DNA of 64,000 nucleotides, taken from positions 21,392,599 through 21,456,598 of the forward strand of contig NC_088309.1 of the NCBI RefSeq assembly GCF_910592395.1, written 5' to 3'. The notes under the pieces are model-generated. The model was given only the letters and a program-made list of their open reading frames with translations. It had not been told where the DNA came from and made no database searches. The number at the start of each line of letters is the position of its first letter. Positions within the stretch are counted from its first letter, which is position 1. Positions 11,721 through 25,900 of this stretch are shown here, one piece after another. The stretch comes from Lineus longissimus. Lineage: Eukaryota > Nemertea > Pilidiophora > Heteronemertea > Lineidae. Position numbers and translations under genes: made by a program.

Positions 11721-13964
11721 CACCTCCTATGAGAAACATCTCTGCAGGGGTTTTGTGGTCAAAGAATGGTATACACATCTTTTTGTTTGGAGACATCCCT
11801 GCAAAAAGGACATTCTCCCTACAAATCCAATGACTGACGTCACTTGTATGAAAATCCTCTTGCATCCTGATAGTTTTTTTGACAATACCTGAATAGGTAT
11901 ATATATATCTTTTTGACCAACAAACAACAGCGAATCAAATATGCAAGTGATAGTTTATTATTCATAGCACCGTGGATTACATGTTAATTTTGTCCAAGAA
12001 TAATAGAAGCCCGAAAACTTTTATTCACAATCGATTTGATTCAATGATAACCAAACTATGAGAAGCTGTTGCTGTGGGTATTCCAAGGTTACCGTTTGAA
12101 CACCGACTATATTTTAAACAACGCGGCATTGCTACATATCATTAAAGTTCTATTCCAGTGGGTGGATCTACATGTAGCAATGGGCAATACAGTCAACAGA
12201 GTTTCCATCAATTGCATAAGAGATTGAAAATATAGAATATAAAGAAGTAGCTATGTTCATCCTACGTATTAACAATTATTTATCTACACAAACTAGTACA
12301 TTTTCTGTACATGTACAGTCACTGTAAAATCAGTCAGGAGCCGTCCCAACTCTCTAGATCACAGCACAGCTTCACCACTTCTGTTTGATATACCTGTAGT
12401 ATTTGATTATAACCCAGACGGTGCCACCCAGCTAGAAAGTCTTGATGGCTCCAACCAGCTTTACAGTAGAGGTCAAGTTCACCCCTAAATTGATATTGGT
12501 CAATACTCAAGTAAATGCTCTTCAGAATAATTCAGAAAACTATTCACACAGGTTCTGCTTTCATCAAAGGTAGGCCTTTATCATGCTTAAAATTCATGGG
12601 CAAAAGACCTATTAAAGGATCACTGACAGACAAATTTTGTCAAGTCCCTTTTGGAAGGGCAGAAATGCTCAACCGTTTTCATGATTAGGATGGTGAGAAG
12701 GGACCAAAAAATTGTCAAACAGGTTTTTTTTCACATAATTTATAGCAGGTGTTTTACCATGGTATAACTTATTCTGAATAGCACTTAAATGTAAGCATGA
12801 AGACGACCACACAATCTCGATCTACAAAACAAACATACACATACATAACTATACAGCTATCACTAATTCTGATGCATTTATTCAAAGTACATGTATGCCT
12901 AATGACTTTCTCTGATCATCATATAAAATACATAATAATTATACAATGTACATTTTATCAGTTTTAACTGCAACAAAACTAATTATCACAAGTACTCTTG
13001 TCAATGACTCCATCGTTCAGTTAAAGAAACCAGTAACCTCCTCTCTACAAAAACGTCCAACCCAAATTTAACAAAATCTTTACAAGAGTTCAAACCAGCA
13101 CTCTATTCTGTATCAAAATAACCAACAAATTTCTGGCCCAGACCATTTAGAGTCGACTGTACATGACTACATGTATGTGTACAGAGATGCAAATCTAAGT
13201 ATATACTGAGCTTAATACCACACCCGAATGAGCATATAATGACCCTGGCCTGTCACAACTAATCACTATGTTACTCAAGTTTTCTTCTGATGCACATCAC
13301 CTCCTCAAAAACAATATGAATTTCTTCTTTTTTCCTCCAGTTACCCTGAATCAAAACAAACTTATTTACAAGAAGTTGACCAACTCAAAATAAGTTCAAG
13401 TGGGACAAGTACAGCCCTAATATTGTTGAAACAACTGGTAGTACACATCATTGCACACTCAGGCTATAACTGTACCAGGGTTGTAATTGTAACACCTTAC
13501 CTTACACAAAATCTTAAATCATCCCTCTTGTGTCAAATCAAGGAAGTGAAGTACAATTTCTACATTCTGGGTTGTTTATACAAATATAATAAACTGATCC
13601 ATTACACAGACCAATACTGATTTGAAAAAGATACTTCACTGAAAAAATATTCCATATCAGATATTAAAGGTTTCAAAATATTTTGCAATTTAATAGCACC
13701 CAATGAAAGGAGAACCGAACAGCTTAGCAGACATTCCAACCTCCCTTTCCTTTATATGAATCGTTCCCTTTTGCGTCAAACCAAATAATAACTTAATGAA
13801 ATGCTCCATGCTGCCAAGCTCGTTGCAACCTGGCTCTCAACAGCTTTGAAGCTGCAGACAAAGTATGGTGCACGTGTAATTTGAAAATAATTCACCTCAT
13901 AAAAGGGAGAGCCTCATACTAGGCGTGGGTAACTTGGCGTATCATATCAAGAGTGGATCAATTT
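11721..13964 (-). other. probable paxillin 3'UTR and intergenic sequence
   Basis: No coding exon is seen. This AT-rich stretch follows the paxillin stop at 13965 on the minus strand. Minus-strand AATAAA hexamers occur at 12877-12882 and 11954-11959, so the 3'UTR is likely 1.1-2.0 kb. The plus-strand ORF at 13423-13620 has no recognisable features. Confidence 0.4.
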
Positions 13965-16900
13965 TCAACCGAAAAGCTTAACAAAACAAGAGTGACAATA
14001 CGGTTTTTCATTCTGCTCCTTAAATGTGCCTTTGTTCAACTGCTTCAAGCAAAAGGCGCAAACGAAATGTTCAGGGTGGAACTTCTTGTACATAGCAGTA
14101 ATGCATCGCCCTGTGATCGGCTTTTGGCATCCGGCGCACAGCGAGCCGCGTTTCGCGTGGTAATGCATCTCACAGTAGGGGAAACCATCATGGTCGAAGA
14201 AACTACCGCCACTGAATGGCATATGACAATCCTGAAAAATACAATTTAAAACAGATAATCAGTAATAATAAATGTGGCTGGAGTCAAAAGAAGACGGTAA
14301 GCAGCTGAATGAATTAAGTATACTGACCTGACAAACGAAGCACTCAGGATGCCACTGCTTATTCAAAGCAGATATATAGTTATCCATAATGGGCTGGTTA
14401 CACCCGCCACATCGGGGAGCGAACATTCCAAAGTAATCATCTCTGCAAGGGAAAAAGCAAATGAGAAAATGAATTCTTGGTAGCATTCTATCGACAGATG
14501 AATCAAATGTCAGCAGCCACGGATCTTGCTCGCAATATCATCAATGCAGTAGAAAAAACTCAAAACTCATCATCAATGTGCCATGCGCCAGTTGCAACAG
14601 CTGATACCTGCATGCATGATAGAGACAAGAGTCTTGCAAATGACATATTTCCACACTGTGTGGCTCTGCCATTTAGCCGAGCACAGTGTTGGTCAGTCCC
14701 ATAATCCTTACCAAAGAACAGGAACTCGCTCACCAGAGGCACACGTCTGGAAATGAGTGGAATCATTATGACTATTACATATTTTCTTTACCTGCAGTAT
14801 GGTTTTCCATTCTTTTCATGGAAACCTCCATCATCGAATGGCCGGTGACACTGAGCGCAGACGAAATGCTCAGTATGCCAAGTCTTATCCAAAGCGGTAA
14901 CACATTGCTGGAAGAAGGAAACGAGTGTTACAAACAAATGTCTTGACAAAATAACTAAAAAGAAATGTTAGTGCCAGTCAAGCGCTTTAAAATGAATGGT
15001 GAGGTCAGCAGTTTAAAGACATTTTAATAGCACAAAACATTCCTATCGGTCTTTTAGAAGCTGAAGAATTAGCCCTGCAATTTTTACTTACATCCAAAAT
15101 AGGTCCATTACAAAAGGCACACCTGGGTGCAAATAAACTATGGTAATCCCGTTCGCAGTAAGAGTGGCCGTCCCTCTCAAAGAAGTTCTGGGTGCCCAAC
15201 TCTTGATCACAACTTTTACAAGTAAAATGCTCAGGATGCCAGATTCTTCCTAAGGCTGTTATCACCTAAATAACAGAAAATAAGAATTATCATCATCATC
15301 GTTGCTTTGTCGTTTTGGTTTGTGTATAGATCAATATAACGTCGGGAGATCGGGACGTCATCGCACGCAAACCTGATGCGACGTTTCTGTTGATATTGGT
15401 AGGCCGAGCAATTTTTATGAGTGTCACCGCCGAAAACATCAAATGCTCACAACGCCCCCTACAGGACTGATCAGACTATTCCAATTTGGCACAGTTTGAA
15501 AATCTAACCAATCAAAGGAACATACCTGGCCAACAATTGGTTTATTACAAGCAGCACAATGCCCCTTGGCAATTGTTGACACTCCCTGTCTGTTCATGTC
15601 AGACTGCAGGTTGCCAAGCATTGAGTCAAGGTTGGCCGTCTGCTGGGCCTGGGACGTCTGCTGCTGGCTCATCATCTGTGTTGCATTCTGGGACTGGCTC
15701 ATCATCTGTGGTGCATTCTGGGCCATCATCTGCGAGCTGTTCAGGTTCACCGATTGCGAGTTATTCTGACCCATCATTTGAGGGTTGTTCTGGTTCATCA
15801 ATTGTGAGTTCTGGCTCATCGTCTGTGAGTTACTCTGACTCATCATTTGAGGGCTATTTTGATTCATCATCTGTGGGACGTTCTGTGACTGGTTCATCAT
15901 CTGCTGGCTATTCTGCGACTGACCGGCCGGCTGTGGTGTTTCGGGAGGAGTAACCCGTGGGAAAGGTGGTGCATCAGTGGTGTCTCCAGACTGGACATGT
16001 GTTTCAGTTCTCACGGTTGTGACCGTTTCTGTCTTCACAAGCTGCTGAGGTTTTGACGGTTTGTAGGGTCGTGCATAGGGAGGCTCTCCAACGTGTTCCA
16101 AGACTGGTTTTTGCACAACCTGATGTTGCTGTTGAATAGTTGGGGCATTGGCCGGAGGGTTCATCTTGAAATCTGACAACGAGTTCATCAGGTCATCCAA
16201 CTCCTTGGTGGCAGCAGACGTCGTCTTGCCTTTGTCGAACTGGCCATGTCTACCTTGGTAGTGGCTGAAAAATGAGATGAGAAATCAATTCAGTATATCT
16301 TATTTTTCATTTTTGCTTCCATCTATTAACCATGAAAATATATCTGAAACAAGTGGGTTCCAAATTCCCAAGAACATGTCTCTGAACCAAATGCTGACAT
16401 TTGTTAAATGTTCAGTTTTTGCACAAAATTTTTGGCTACTTACTTATCTGTGGAAGGCACTGAATTCTGTAGGTCATCTAGTAAACTGTCTACACCCTGG
16501 GATGTATTCACCGTGGAATAACCTGTAACAGAAAATCATATCTTATTATCTTGAATAGATTGGCAATGACATAGAAGGATCCTGCATCACTCGTATTATC
16601 TGTTGGGGGACCAAATTGATAGATGGCAGCACTGTATTTCCAGTACTGCCATTACCATTTCCAGTACTTCCAGTCCGTGCCCTTCGTCATCCTGGGCCCG
16701 GTTCCTCTGCATTTAGCTGTAACACAGGTGTTAAGTCCTAACTCTGCTTTTGTAAATGACATTACTGAAGGAGACAATTCTTTAATTGTTGAGATGATGC
16801 TTAAACTGGGCAACTGGGCACTGATATTATAAAACATACAGAAATAAATTGCTTGTGGTACGTTTGGGATTTACACGCACAGTATTCAGAATCATTCTGA

Positions 16901-19900
16901 CAATATTTTGTTATTGGTAAGATATGGCCACTTTTGTATAAAAGCATTTGGTATTAGAATTACCCCCAGATGATAAAACATCAAATTCAATAGTAACTGT
17001 AACTGACTCTCTCTCAAGGGTGTTTATAACGGCCTATAATCAAATGACACAATTTCAGCTGGATTGACTCATTAATTCCCACATCAAGAACACACATTTT
17101 GCAGTTCCAGTCTAAAGCGTGAATAGGTTACAAATGTTCTAAAAAAGCCACCATCATACTGTCTACTGAGCACAATCGGTTTTAGAAAATGGGCAATGAC
17201 TATTCATGAGATATAGAGAAGCATCTTTTGGTATTCAGGCACTGGTTGAACCAATTTGCCATGACTTCATCAGAATACAGAAAACTTATTCCCTAAACAG
17301 TAATTCTAAGAAGATACGCTGGGTTTTTATCAAAGACTGTTTGCTACACAGTTCTGTTTAGCCATGCCAAGTCACCAAACTCCAAGCATTCTATTAATCA
17401 GTGAACTCCGTCTTTCTAAACAAATCGATCGATCATAAATGCATTTATATACTACGCCCGACGAGAAGTTGCTTCAGGAGCATTTTGGAGTGTCTATGGA
17501 AAGAGCCTGCCGGATGTTAAGATGCAACTAACTATCAACAAAAGTTCTGCATGCGGTTGGAGGAACTTTGGAGCGATAGAGAAGCAACCAACATATCTAC
17601 AGCTACCGTTTTATAACACCATAAGAGTGAGGTGAACAGGCTACTACATGTACATAAACGAAATCCTCGACCCAAGGCAAAACAAGCTAAGGAGATAATT
17701 AGACAAAGAAAACCCTTTTAGACATTATCAAAATGTTCCCTTCAAACCTCGGTAATTGATAAGTTGGTGGACACTGCAAGCACATTGTTACAGAGTTATG
17801 GCATTTCACTACAATGTACCACTTGCCTGAATGAGCCTGCATTATATCCCTAGGTTCATTATAGTTGTACTGTACTGTAGGAGAGATAAAACACACAGAC
17901 ATAATCGTCAACAATTATCACAACACAGTCTCAGTCAGGCCACCCATATGTACTATGTCCTGGATATATTTGATATCAGCAGTGTTTGCACGTCATGGAT
18001 CATCATATGCCACACATGTTTGCAACTAAACTAGACTAGAGACATTGGAAGTGATAGAGACACACAATAATCCACACAAATAAGCAGGGGTGATGCAAAT
18101 TAGGAAGCAACAACTCCGACATAAAATGATTCTATCTTAAGGAGATATAATAATCCCATCTCAAGGGCCCCACTACCCCACGGATGTACTACATCCTCCA
18201 AACATGTACAAAACCCCTCTGAAGCCACAAAACCACAGCACCCCCTCCACTCTCACTCTACCTACCTCCACTTTTCCTATCCACTTCACTAATGAACTGT
18301 GGAGTACTGAGGTCCATCAACAAGGAGTCCAACTCAGAGAGGTTCTCGCCAAGCGCTTTATTCGACATTGCTGGCGGTTTAGGAGGGGCCGACGTGGAGT
18401 TATTCCGGCTGGAGGGCGGGGCTGCTGGAGCGTTCGTAAAGGACTGTTGGGTTTTCGTTACTGTTGTAACTTGTCGGACGTTCTGTGGTTCATAGATTGG
18501 CTGCTGTAAGTTGAATTGGACAAAATAATCACAAGCTTTATACAGGATGTGCCAGAATATAATAAACAGACACTTGGAATTCTGTAGTGCCATGTCAGTC
18601 TCATTCCATTAATTATTGAGAAATCTCCACTGTGCTGATCATCCTACATGTCCTATCAGTTTGTCCACTTAGGTCAATACAAGAAGATTCTACAACATGG
18701 CTGCGAATCAGCAATGGAACTCCTGACTTCAGTGGCTGAAGATTAGTGGCTAAATCTGATCAAAAGGTCAGATCACGTGCACCATGGTCAAATGCCTCAT
18801 AGTCATTATTGACCTAAAACTAGAATCCCACTGGGGGAAAAAGTCACCAACTTCAATCCAAAATACACTCACCACGTTTGATTCATGTGGGTAGCGCCCT
18901 TCAAAACTTTTGTCAGACTCGTAGGACTGGCGATTGCTTCCCCTCGGTGATGGACTGGAACTGCCGTAAGACGGAGGGTATTGGTGGGCCTGGGGCTGAG
19001 TCTGCTGCTGCTGCTGGCTATAGTTCTGTTGCGTCTTCGACTGCAGTTCAGCCAGTAAAGCATCTAAAAGATACAATTATGCAGGGAATGCGTAAGGGGA
19101 TTAGGAAGTCGAAGAAGTTCAAGCAGGTGGGGGTTTTCTAAAAGCACATCACAGAAAACCTACGTCCACTAAAAATTGTTTCCACTTGGGCCAACTACCC
19201 CATAGGCCTATGAATGACGATATGCACACAGTGCAAAGGCCAGAGAAGATGCATAATTTTACATGACCTAGCATTCCAACTAAGTGGGGCTTCTCTATGC
19301 CATTAATTATGCAGCACAGAAGTCCAGGCTAATTGAACTATTACGCAATCGCCTATTCAACAAATGCAATTCACCAATCAAAATATTTGAGATAAGTTGA
19401 AGGGTTTGACTAGACGAAATGTTGGTTTGGCAAGGGCCTGTAGACAGAACTCTTGTAGAGTGTGTCAACCTATGTGAATCATGTCGAACGTCAGCGTTAG
19501 TCGAACCTTTTTCTGAGGGAAACAGAGAAAGTGGACACTTAGTAAAGCAATATTTCATGACAATCAAATCATCCATAGTACTGCTCTCATCAACTTTTGA
19601 AACTACATTTGAACAAATCAAATATCATGAGTAATTAACTTGGTTTTCATCAATGAAGACAAAATTGTCCAATTTTCCACCAGCACAGATCAATCAATTC
19701 AAGAGTATATTCACAAGAGACAGAACATTACCACGCTCCAACCACTTGCATTAAAACCCGTCATTGCGTGCAAAATATGTATGAAAGTGATGAGTAATGT
19801 TTCTAGCTGCATGTCATAGGTATTAGTGTCTGAATTATGAGGAATGATATATATATCTGTTTGCCAGTAGCGCAACATCACTACTCAAAGAAGTTGCCCG

Positions 19901-22900
19901 ACCTATTAGAATTAGTCGGTCTCACACCTAAAATCTAATCCACTCCACTGACTATCAATCATGATTAGTTTGGATCTAGCCAGGAGCAGCCAACAGAATT
20001 CAGATCAAACTCATATCTATAAAGGTATCCATAGCGTAGGAGGGGAACAGCTAAACAAGCTAGCTGATTCACTCTAGCCACTAAGAGCATCGAATCAGCT
20101 AACTCCTCACCTCGGAATCGGCCAAGAAATTCTGAGTTAAAAGTTTTATCATGTTCCTTCTTTCAAGAATCAACATGTACCTGAGGCTGAGATAGACAGT
20201 TGATTTCAGAATTCCAATGGAAATTGGATTTTAGGATGAGAATCGAGTCCTACTGAGTTTGAGCAGGAGGCAAGGAAAGAGCTGAAGGAAGGTACAACTG
20301 ATACTTAGTTGAGAGACGTATTAAACCTACTACAACTGTCATGTCTGTCGAAATCCACTAAATCTACGACACAATCTTTTCACAATCTCTAGGATTGAGA
20401 AAACGTTTTGTCTTCAGTGATGACTCACAGTTGACACCAATTAAAATGAAATTTAAAGCTGTATTTTCAGGAGTTTTCATATATTAGAAGCAAGTCCATT
20501 TCCACTCGACAACAAATTAACTTGCCACAAAGCTATTGCCCTGAACAAGAACGCCATTACAGTTTCCAGATGATGGCCACAAATAGCACCCACAAGGGAT
20601 AAATAATTACATTGCCTTAATACTTTCTAGCCAGAATGTAGCTCACGCAACGTCCATACACCACAACACTTTTTTGGCCAATCATTTTAGAAAGAGATTC
20701 CCACAAGGCTTTTCGAGTGCTAAGAAGGCTGCCAATATAAAGCCGCTTGGCCATAAGCACAAAGCTGCAGCTATAAGACACATGTCAGAAACTCACAATA
20801 TATGGCTTCGACACGGCCAGATCTCACCAAAGATGATGTATCATCAACATTTTCAACTTAGTCAGGCTCAGCCATTAGTCAAGTTCAGCATAAACCAAAA
20901 TATAGTGTGTTTTTTAAATATTGATTTGAGAGCACGCAAGACTTGGCTCATTATTGGCTCTCAGATAATATTTGAGTGATCTGAACAGTAGGAGGAAACA
21001 AGGGAACCCAGAGATAACCTGAGTAGTTGAAGATGTATCATATACATTGGAATTCTCGATGATATGATAGCTGACTCCAAGCACTATAGTCAGACATGAA
21101 ACTATGAGAGGTAGAATAATAGTTGGCCAAGATTCTGGAGTAGCCTACCAAAACACAACATTCTGTGCATGTATGGAGCACTTAAAGACCTCAGTATGAG
21201 AATGGTGAAGAGCAAGCTCCCGTACACTCATTAGATCAACCATCAACCATCAACCATAGGCCCGTTGATCCCGATCATGAGCTACACTGTGAGACCCCAT
21301 CAGGTGCACCAGATCATAATATTGATCTTCATTGAATTTCATTATAAAAGAAACTAATCTGAAGTTGCAGCTATCAGGTCTTTTGACTTCCAAGCAACAA
21401 TGCTTTTTGTGTGAATCACAGATAAGAGCCCCAGGGATTTCACTTTCATCCAAGCTATAAGAGTAAGAGCAACTTAGTAAGAGTGATGAGTCTTCCGGCT
21501 TGGTTTTCTGTTCGGAATGGGAAACATCACAGTTCAGCACAACAGGAAGGGAAGGCAGAAGAACTATATCGCAACGTAGAGGAGAATAGATCTATGTGAG
21601 AATGTGAGACCCAACTATTGACTTCCAATTCCAAGCAGCAGCGCTTCATCCATATGCTTTTATGTATGAATCACAGCTAACTGGTTTAGTGCAGATTCAA
21701 AATTAGGTGAGGGTGGTGATGAGAACCATGAAATCAACTTGCAGTGGCCTAAGTTTACTCTTCTAAAAGTAGACACACCGACTTTAAGGTGAACTTCTTC
21801 CGCTCAAGCAAATGGTGGTTGAGAAGTATTTTTGTATTTTGTTTAATGGCTCAAGGTATGCATCCGTTGGTATGTGATTGAGAAAGCAATATGCTGATAG
21901 CTGAATACCTGTATTGTACGTTGTCCAATATTCTGGAGAAGAGGATGCCAGTTTTAACAGGGGCAAGGTACAACAAGCTACACGGTACGTAAGGGACTTT
22001 TTATGGCACATTTGCGATCAAGACATATGCTTAGCATGCAAATGAGAAAAAATATTGATGATATTTATGAGAGTTTTACTGTGAAAATGGGGAATGAGCA
22101 GGTAAATGCCACAGTCATGACAGTTGTACCTCCTAGATACATCTAAGCAGATATCAAATGACTTTATACTAGTGTAGAAACAAGTGCAAGCATCACATCC
22201 CAAAAAGAGATGCATGCAAGCAAATGCTGCACAACATGTAATTAGTTGTATAGTCTTGAATTTCAAAGATAGTGACTAACCTTTCAAAGCGGTAACAAAC
22301 AATGTAACAAACAATTTTTTAACAAGACAACTCGACAGGAACCCCATTTCCCTCCTCTGAATGGGGAAAATTGGAATGGAACAATGAACCCATCATCTAT
22401 ACTCATCTAGACAACCCTTTCCAAAATCTTTCGCAAAACTATACTAGAAGTTATAAATGTGATTCACACCAAAGAAACCATCAGTGAACATGTATGAAAT
22501 CTTACAACCCATACCTCACTCAAAAACGCTTCAAAGCAACGCGGCAGGTAGATGAGTATTATGTACAGGTAAAGATAGGAATATTACCAACATACCTATA
22601 GGGTGAATTTTTTCAGGCGCCTTCCCTAGTTTTAATCGAAGTTGTACGTAACATGGTGACCAAAAGTACCAATACTTGTCCATGGCACCAACTTGTCCAT
22701 CCATAGCTGGCATATCAAAAGGTAAACTCCAGAATGTTACGCCTTGATTGCGATTCCCTCGTCACACCAACCAACCATCAGCAGCAAGCCCCAGTTAACT
22801 CTCCGCCAATCTCTAGGTGGATTGAATCGCAACTAAGCCGGTGTATACCTGTTTATCGGCAAGGATGGTGGATTCGTGTAGGCAGGAAAAGCAAATGCAT

Positions 22901-25900
22901 TGAGAACCTTCTCCAAGAGCCTGCTACTTGATTCTCAATAGTGATTTGCCTCACCAACGACTTCCGAAGAAAAAGAAAGCTTCAATCTTATCAACTTTTA
23001 ATCATTCGTCGTTACTTTTCAGTTGCAAATATTAAGTATGCTGGACCCCTGCACTCAAAAGTTGCAATCCAGAAAATCCAGTTTTAGAATCGAAGGATCC
23101 AGCAAATCCCAAATGTTCTCTACACGGGCTACTGTAACGTATACCATTCCTCTGGTCTCTCTGGCCAATCAGATCAGATCATTTGTTTATCGGGATCGTT
23201 AATATCACCGGTAAAAAACCACCAGAAGAAAACTATTGGTTATGATATTTTTCTATTTCTGTACAGGTGGTGAACCTGATGAAGTAGTCCATGCATAAAC
23301 TTCCTGCCCTGCAATTTCTTGGTATATAAGCTATTACATTTTTCCCACCAATATGAAATAGTTGTCGATGAGACCAATCATGTGTGCTGCCCTCCGCCCA
23401 AAATCTGCCATCTCGCCACCAAATTATTAAAATGGCTTTTGCTAGAGGTAATTCTATACAATCCAACCTTTGTAATTGGGACACTTCCCCTAGGACAGCA
23501 TGGCTGAAGTTTAAAGTTTGGCCCACTGCGTTACTACGTCATGTTGGGATGAGAAGACTCTGTCTGATGACAAGTTCAACTCAAGGAGTACAAGCAAAAG
23601 AAACAAATGAAGGAAGTTTAGCATGTAACTATTCATCCCCCAAGGATTCAGCTGCATCAATCTATACAACAGCCAGTCAATCGAATGCTGAATCGATCAC
23701 CTTCAACATCGGGGATCATCAATTTTCACTATTTTCTGCAGCTTTTGATTCACGCCAGGGAAAGCACTGCTTTGAGAATACACAGTTCACCTCAGCACCA
23801 CCTGAACAGCGCAAACTTTTCCATAGTTTTGAATTTCAGCGCCTATTGATCTACAGGATATGTAGACTTCAGTTTGCTAGAATGCAGTGGCTCGCTAACA
23901 GCATCAGGTGTGTCTTCCTTCAACGGATAGTAGCCAGCATGATCAGCAGCTCAATCACCTAGTAGAACTACACTCCTCTCTAAAAGAACTTCAGCTCATG
24001 TTCAATTAAAGAAAAGGGATTTTGACAAAGGGTTAATCCAATTGAAGGTTATATGTAATCTCTCTTGTTCAGAGACAACTTTGTTATTTAAGTCAATGAA
24101 ATAAATCACCCACCATCAGCAGAGCATGCGTATGAAGTACCAAAATGATGGGTCAACATAATGAGTCTTCACGATTTTCACTTCATGCAGTATTGTGCTA
24201 TTGTTGTAAATTCAGTGACCAGTGAGATAATTGACCACTTGCGGAGATACCCAGGAAGCAATATAGAAGATCTAATTGTTTCATTCATGCCAATCGCAAA
24301 GTTAGTGTGTGGAGGCTATTGAAATCCAGAACATGTATGCTACTATTCGCCTAATTTTGATGAAATGACAGTGTCAAAATATCATGTCTCAAAGGGCCAT
24401 CATCACAGGGCTCAGGAGGTTTTTATAAGTGTCTCTGTGAAAATCCAAATGAGAAAGTCACATGAAAATTACAATCAATGCAGCAGTGCTCAACAGATGA
24501 TTACTATAAAGACATCATTACTCATGATCATGAACTCATCCTGAACTGTTGTTCAGATTCAGGAATTTTATGATCAACTGGCGCTATTTGTATCACAAGA
24601 TTAGGGGGCGGTGTGGCCGTGTAGTAGTTGCCGGATTCATCGTGTTTGTGATTTCGATCTCTGAGCGGCAATTGACATGGGAGACAAAAACAAGGAGAAA
24701 AGCGCAACGATAATAAAGTGGTGTCCTCTTCCAATCGATAACAAATGAAGCAAAGAATTCGAAACAATTAATGAGAAAACATTGGCCTAAACTGCCGATT
24801 TGAAGCCGACTGGGTTCCATCATCATCTAAATTGAATTGACTATCTAGTGACCACATTTTCACCAATCAATAGGAGGAAAAAACATCTAGGATAGCTACC
24901 TGACTGCTATGCCAACGGTTTAAAGTGCCGACGGCAAGTTACTACCTCTGAATAAGAAACTTACAAGACGCTTACCTAGGTTTCCTACGCACGTGCTATA
25001 TTTAGCTAAGGGTGAAGGGGATCGCTCTTCTTGCATAGATCGGCTTCAAACACATTTACCACTCATCAATGGAAAACAGAAATGCCATCCAATTCTGGGT
25101 CATCCTGTATTTGCAATCATGCTAAAATAATTAGCAAGTCGCATCCTGGATACTAGCAGAGAAGCCAGAACAGATAGCGTTAAATTTCATTGGGTACGAG
25201 GTTGTTGTGAATGAAAAATACTTTCCTTGTACACATATTTCCTCACTGACACAGGGATGCCCAGATCAACTATAGGACCATTGCTGACACCTGGGGACCA
25301 ACACTAGAACTGACCAGCCAATGGGTGATATGAATAAAGACAAGCAAATGCTTTTATCTAATCTCCATGTACATTTACACTAGGCCTTCCTGTACAAAAC
25401 TCGAGTAAAAGCATTTGCTAGTATTTATTCATTATCACCCAATACCAGCTCCCTCGGCAGCCGGTTACACGACAGTGACCCAGTCAGTTGGCCGCGCCCC
25501 CATTTCCGCGTAATTCTCTCTGCGCTATGACGTCACTGCATATCATTACGAGCTCATTATCGCGTACATTTAGGCGTGAAAAATATGAAGTCGGAAATCG
25601 ATCCTAATCCATATCCAGACCCACTCCAAACATTATGGGTTCGATACTTGACACATTGCATATGATCTTGAGCAAGTCACTTTATTGTCTCATTATCTGA
25701 TATAATGAGACGGAAAATAGAGACATCCTCTGCCAGTACAAGCAAAAGATCCCATACTTATGACAGTAGTTTGTGACAGTGTCCTCCTCCATGACCAAAG
25801 AGGCCATGAGCATTCACATGAAAGAAGAAGAAACTGCAACAGCCGTCATGTTATACCATGACAAATTTTGCGCAGTGAGGAAATTTTACAAATTTTAGAC

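Noticed and set aside
15486-15953. 155-aa plus-strand ORF rich in Ser/Gly
   Set aside because: It is antisense to the Q/N/M-rich coding exon of paxillin and is open only because of that composition.
23384-23962. 192-aa plus-strand ORF inside paxillin intron 1
   Set aside because: It is long for chance but has low-information composition, no recognised domain and no convincing Kozak or splice context. It could be a remnant of an old element, so RNA evidence would be needed.
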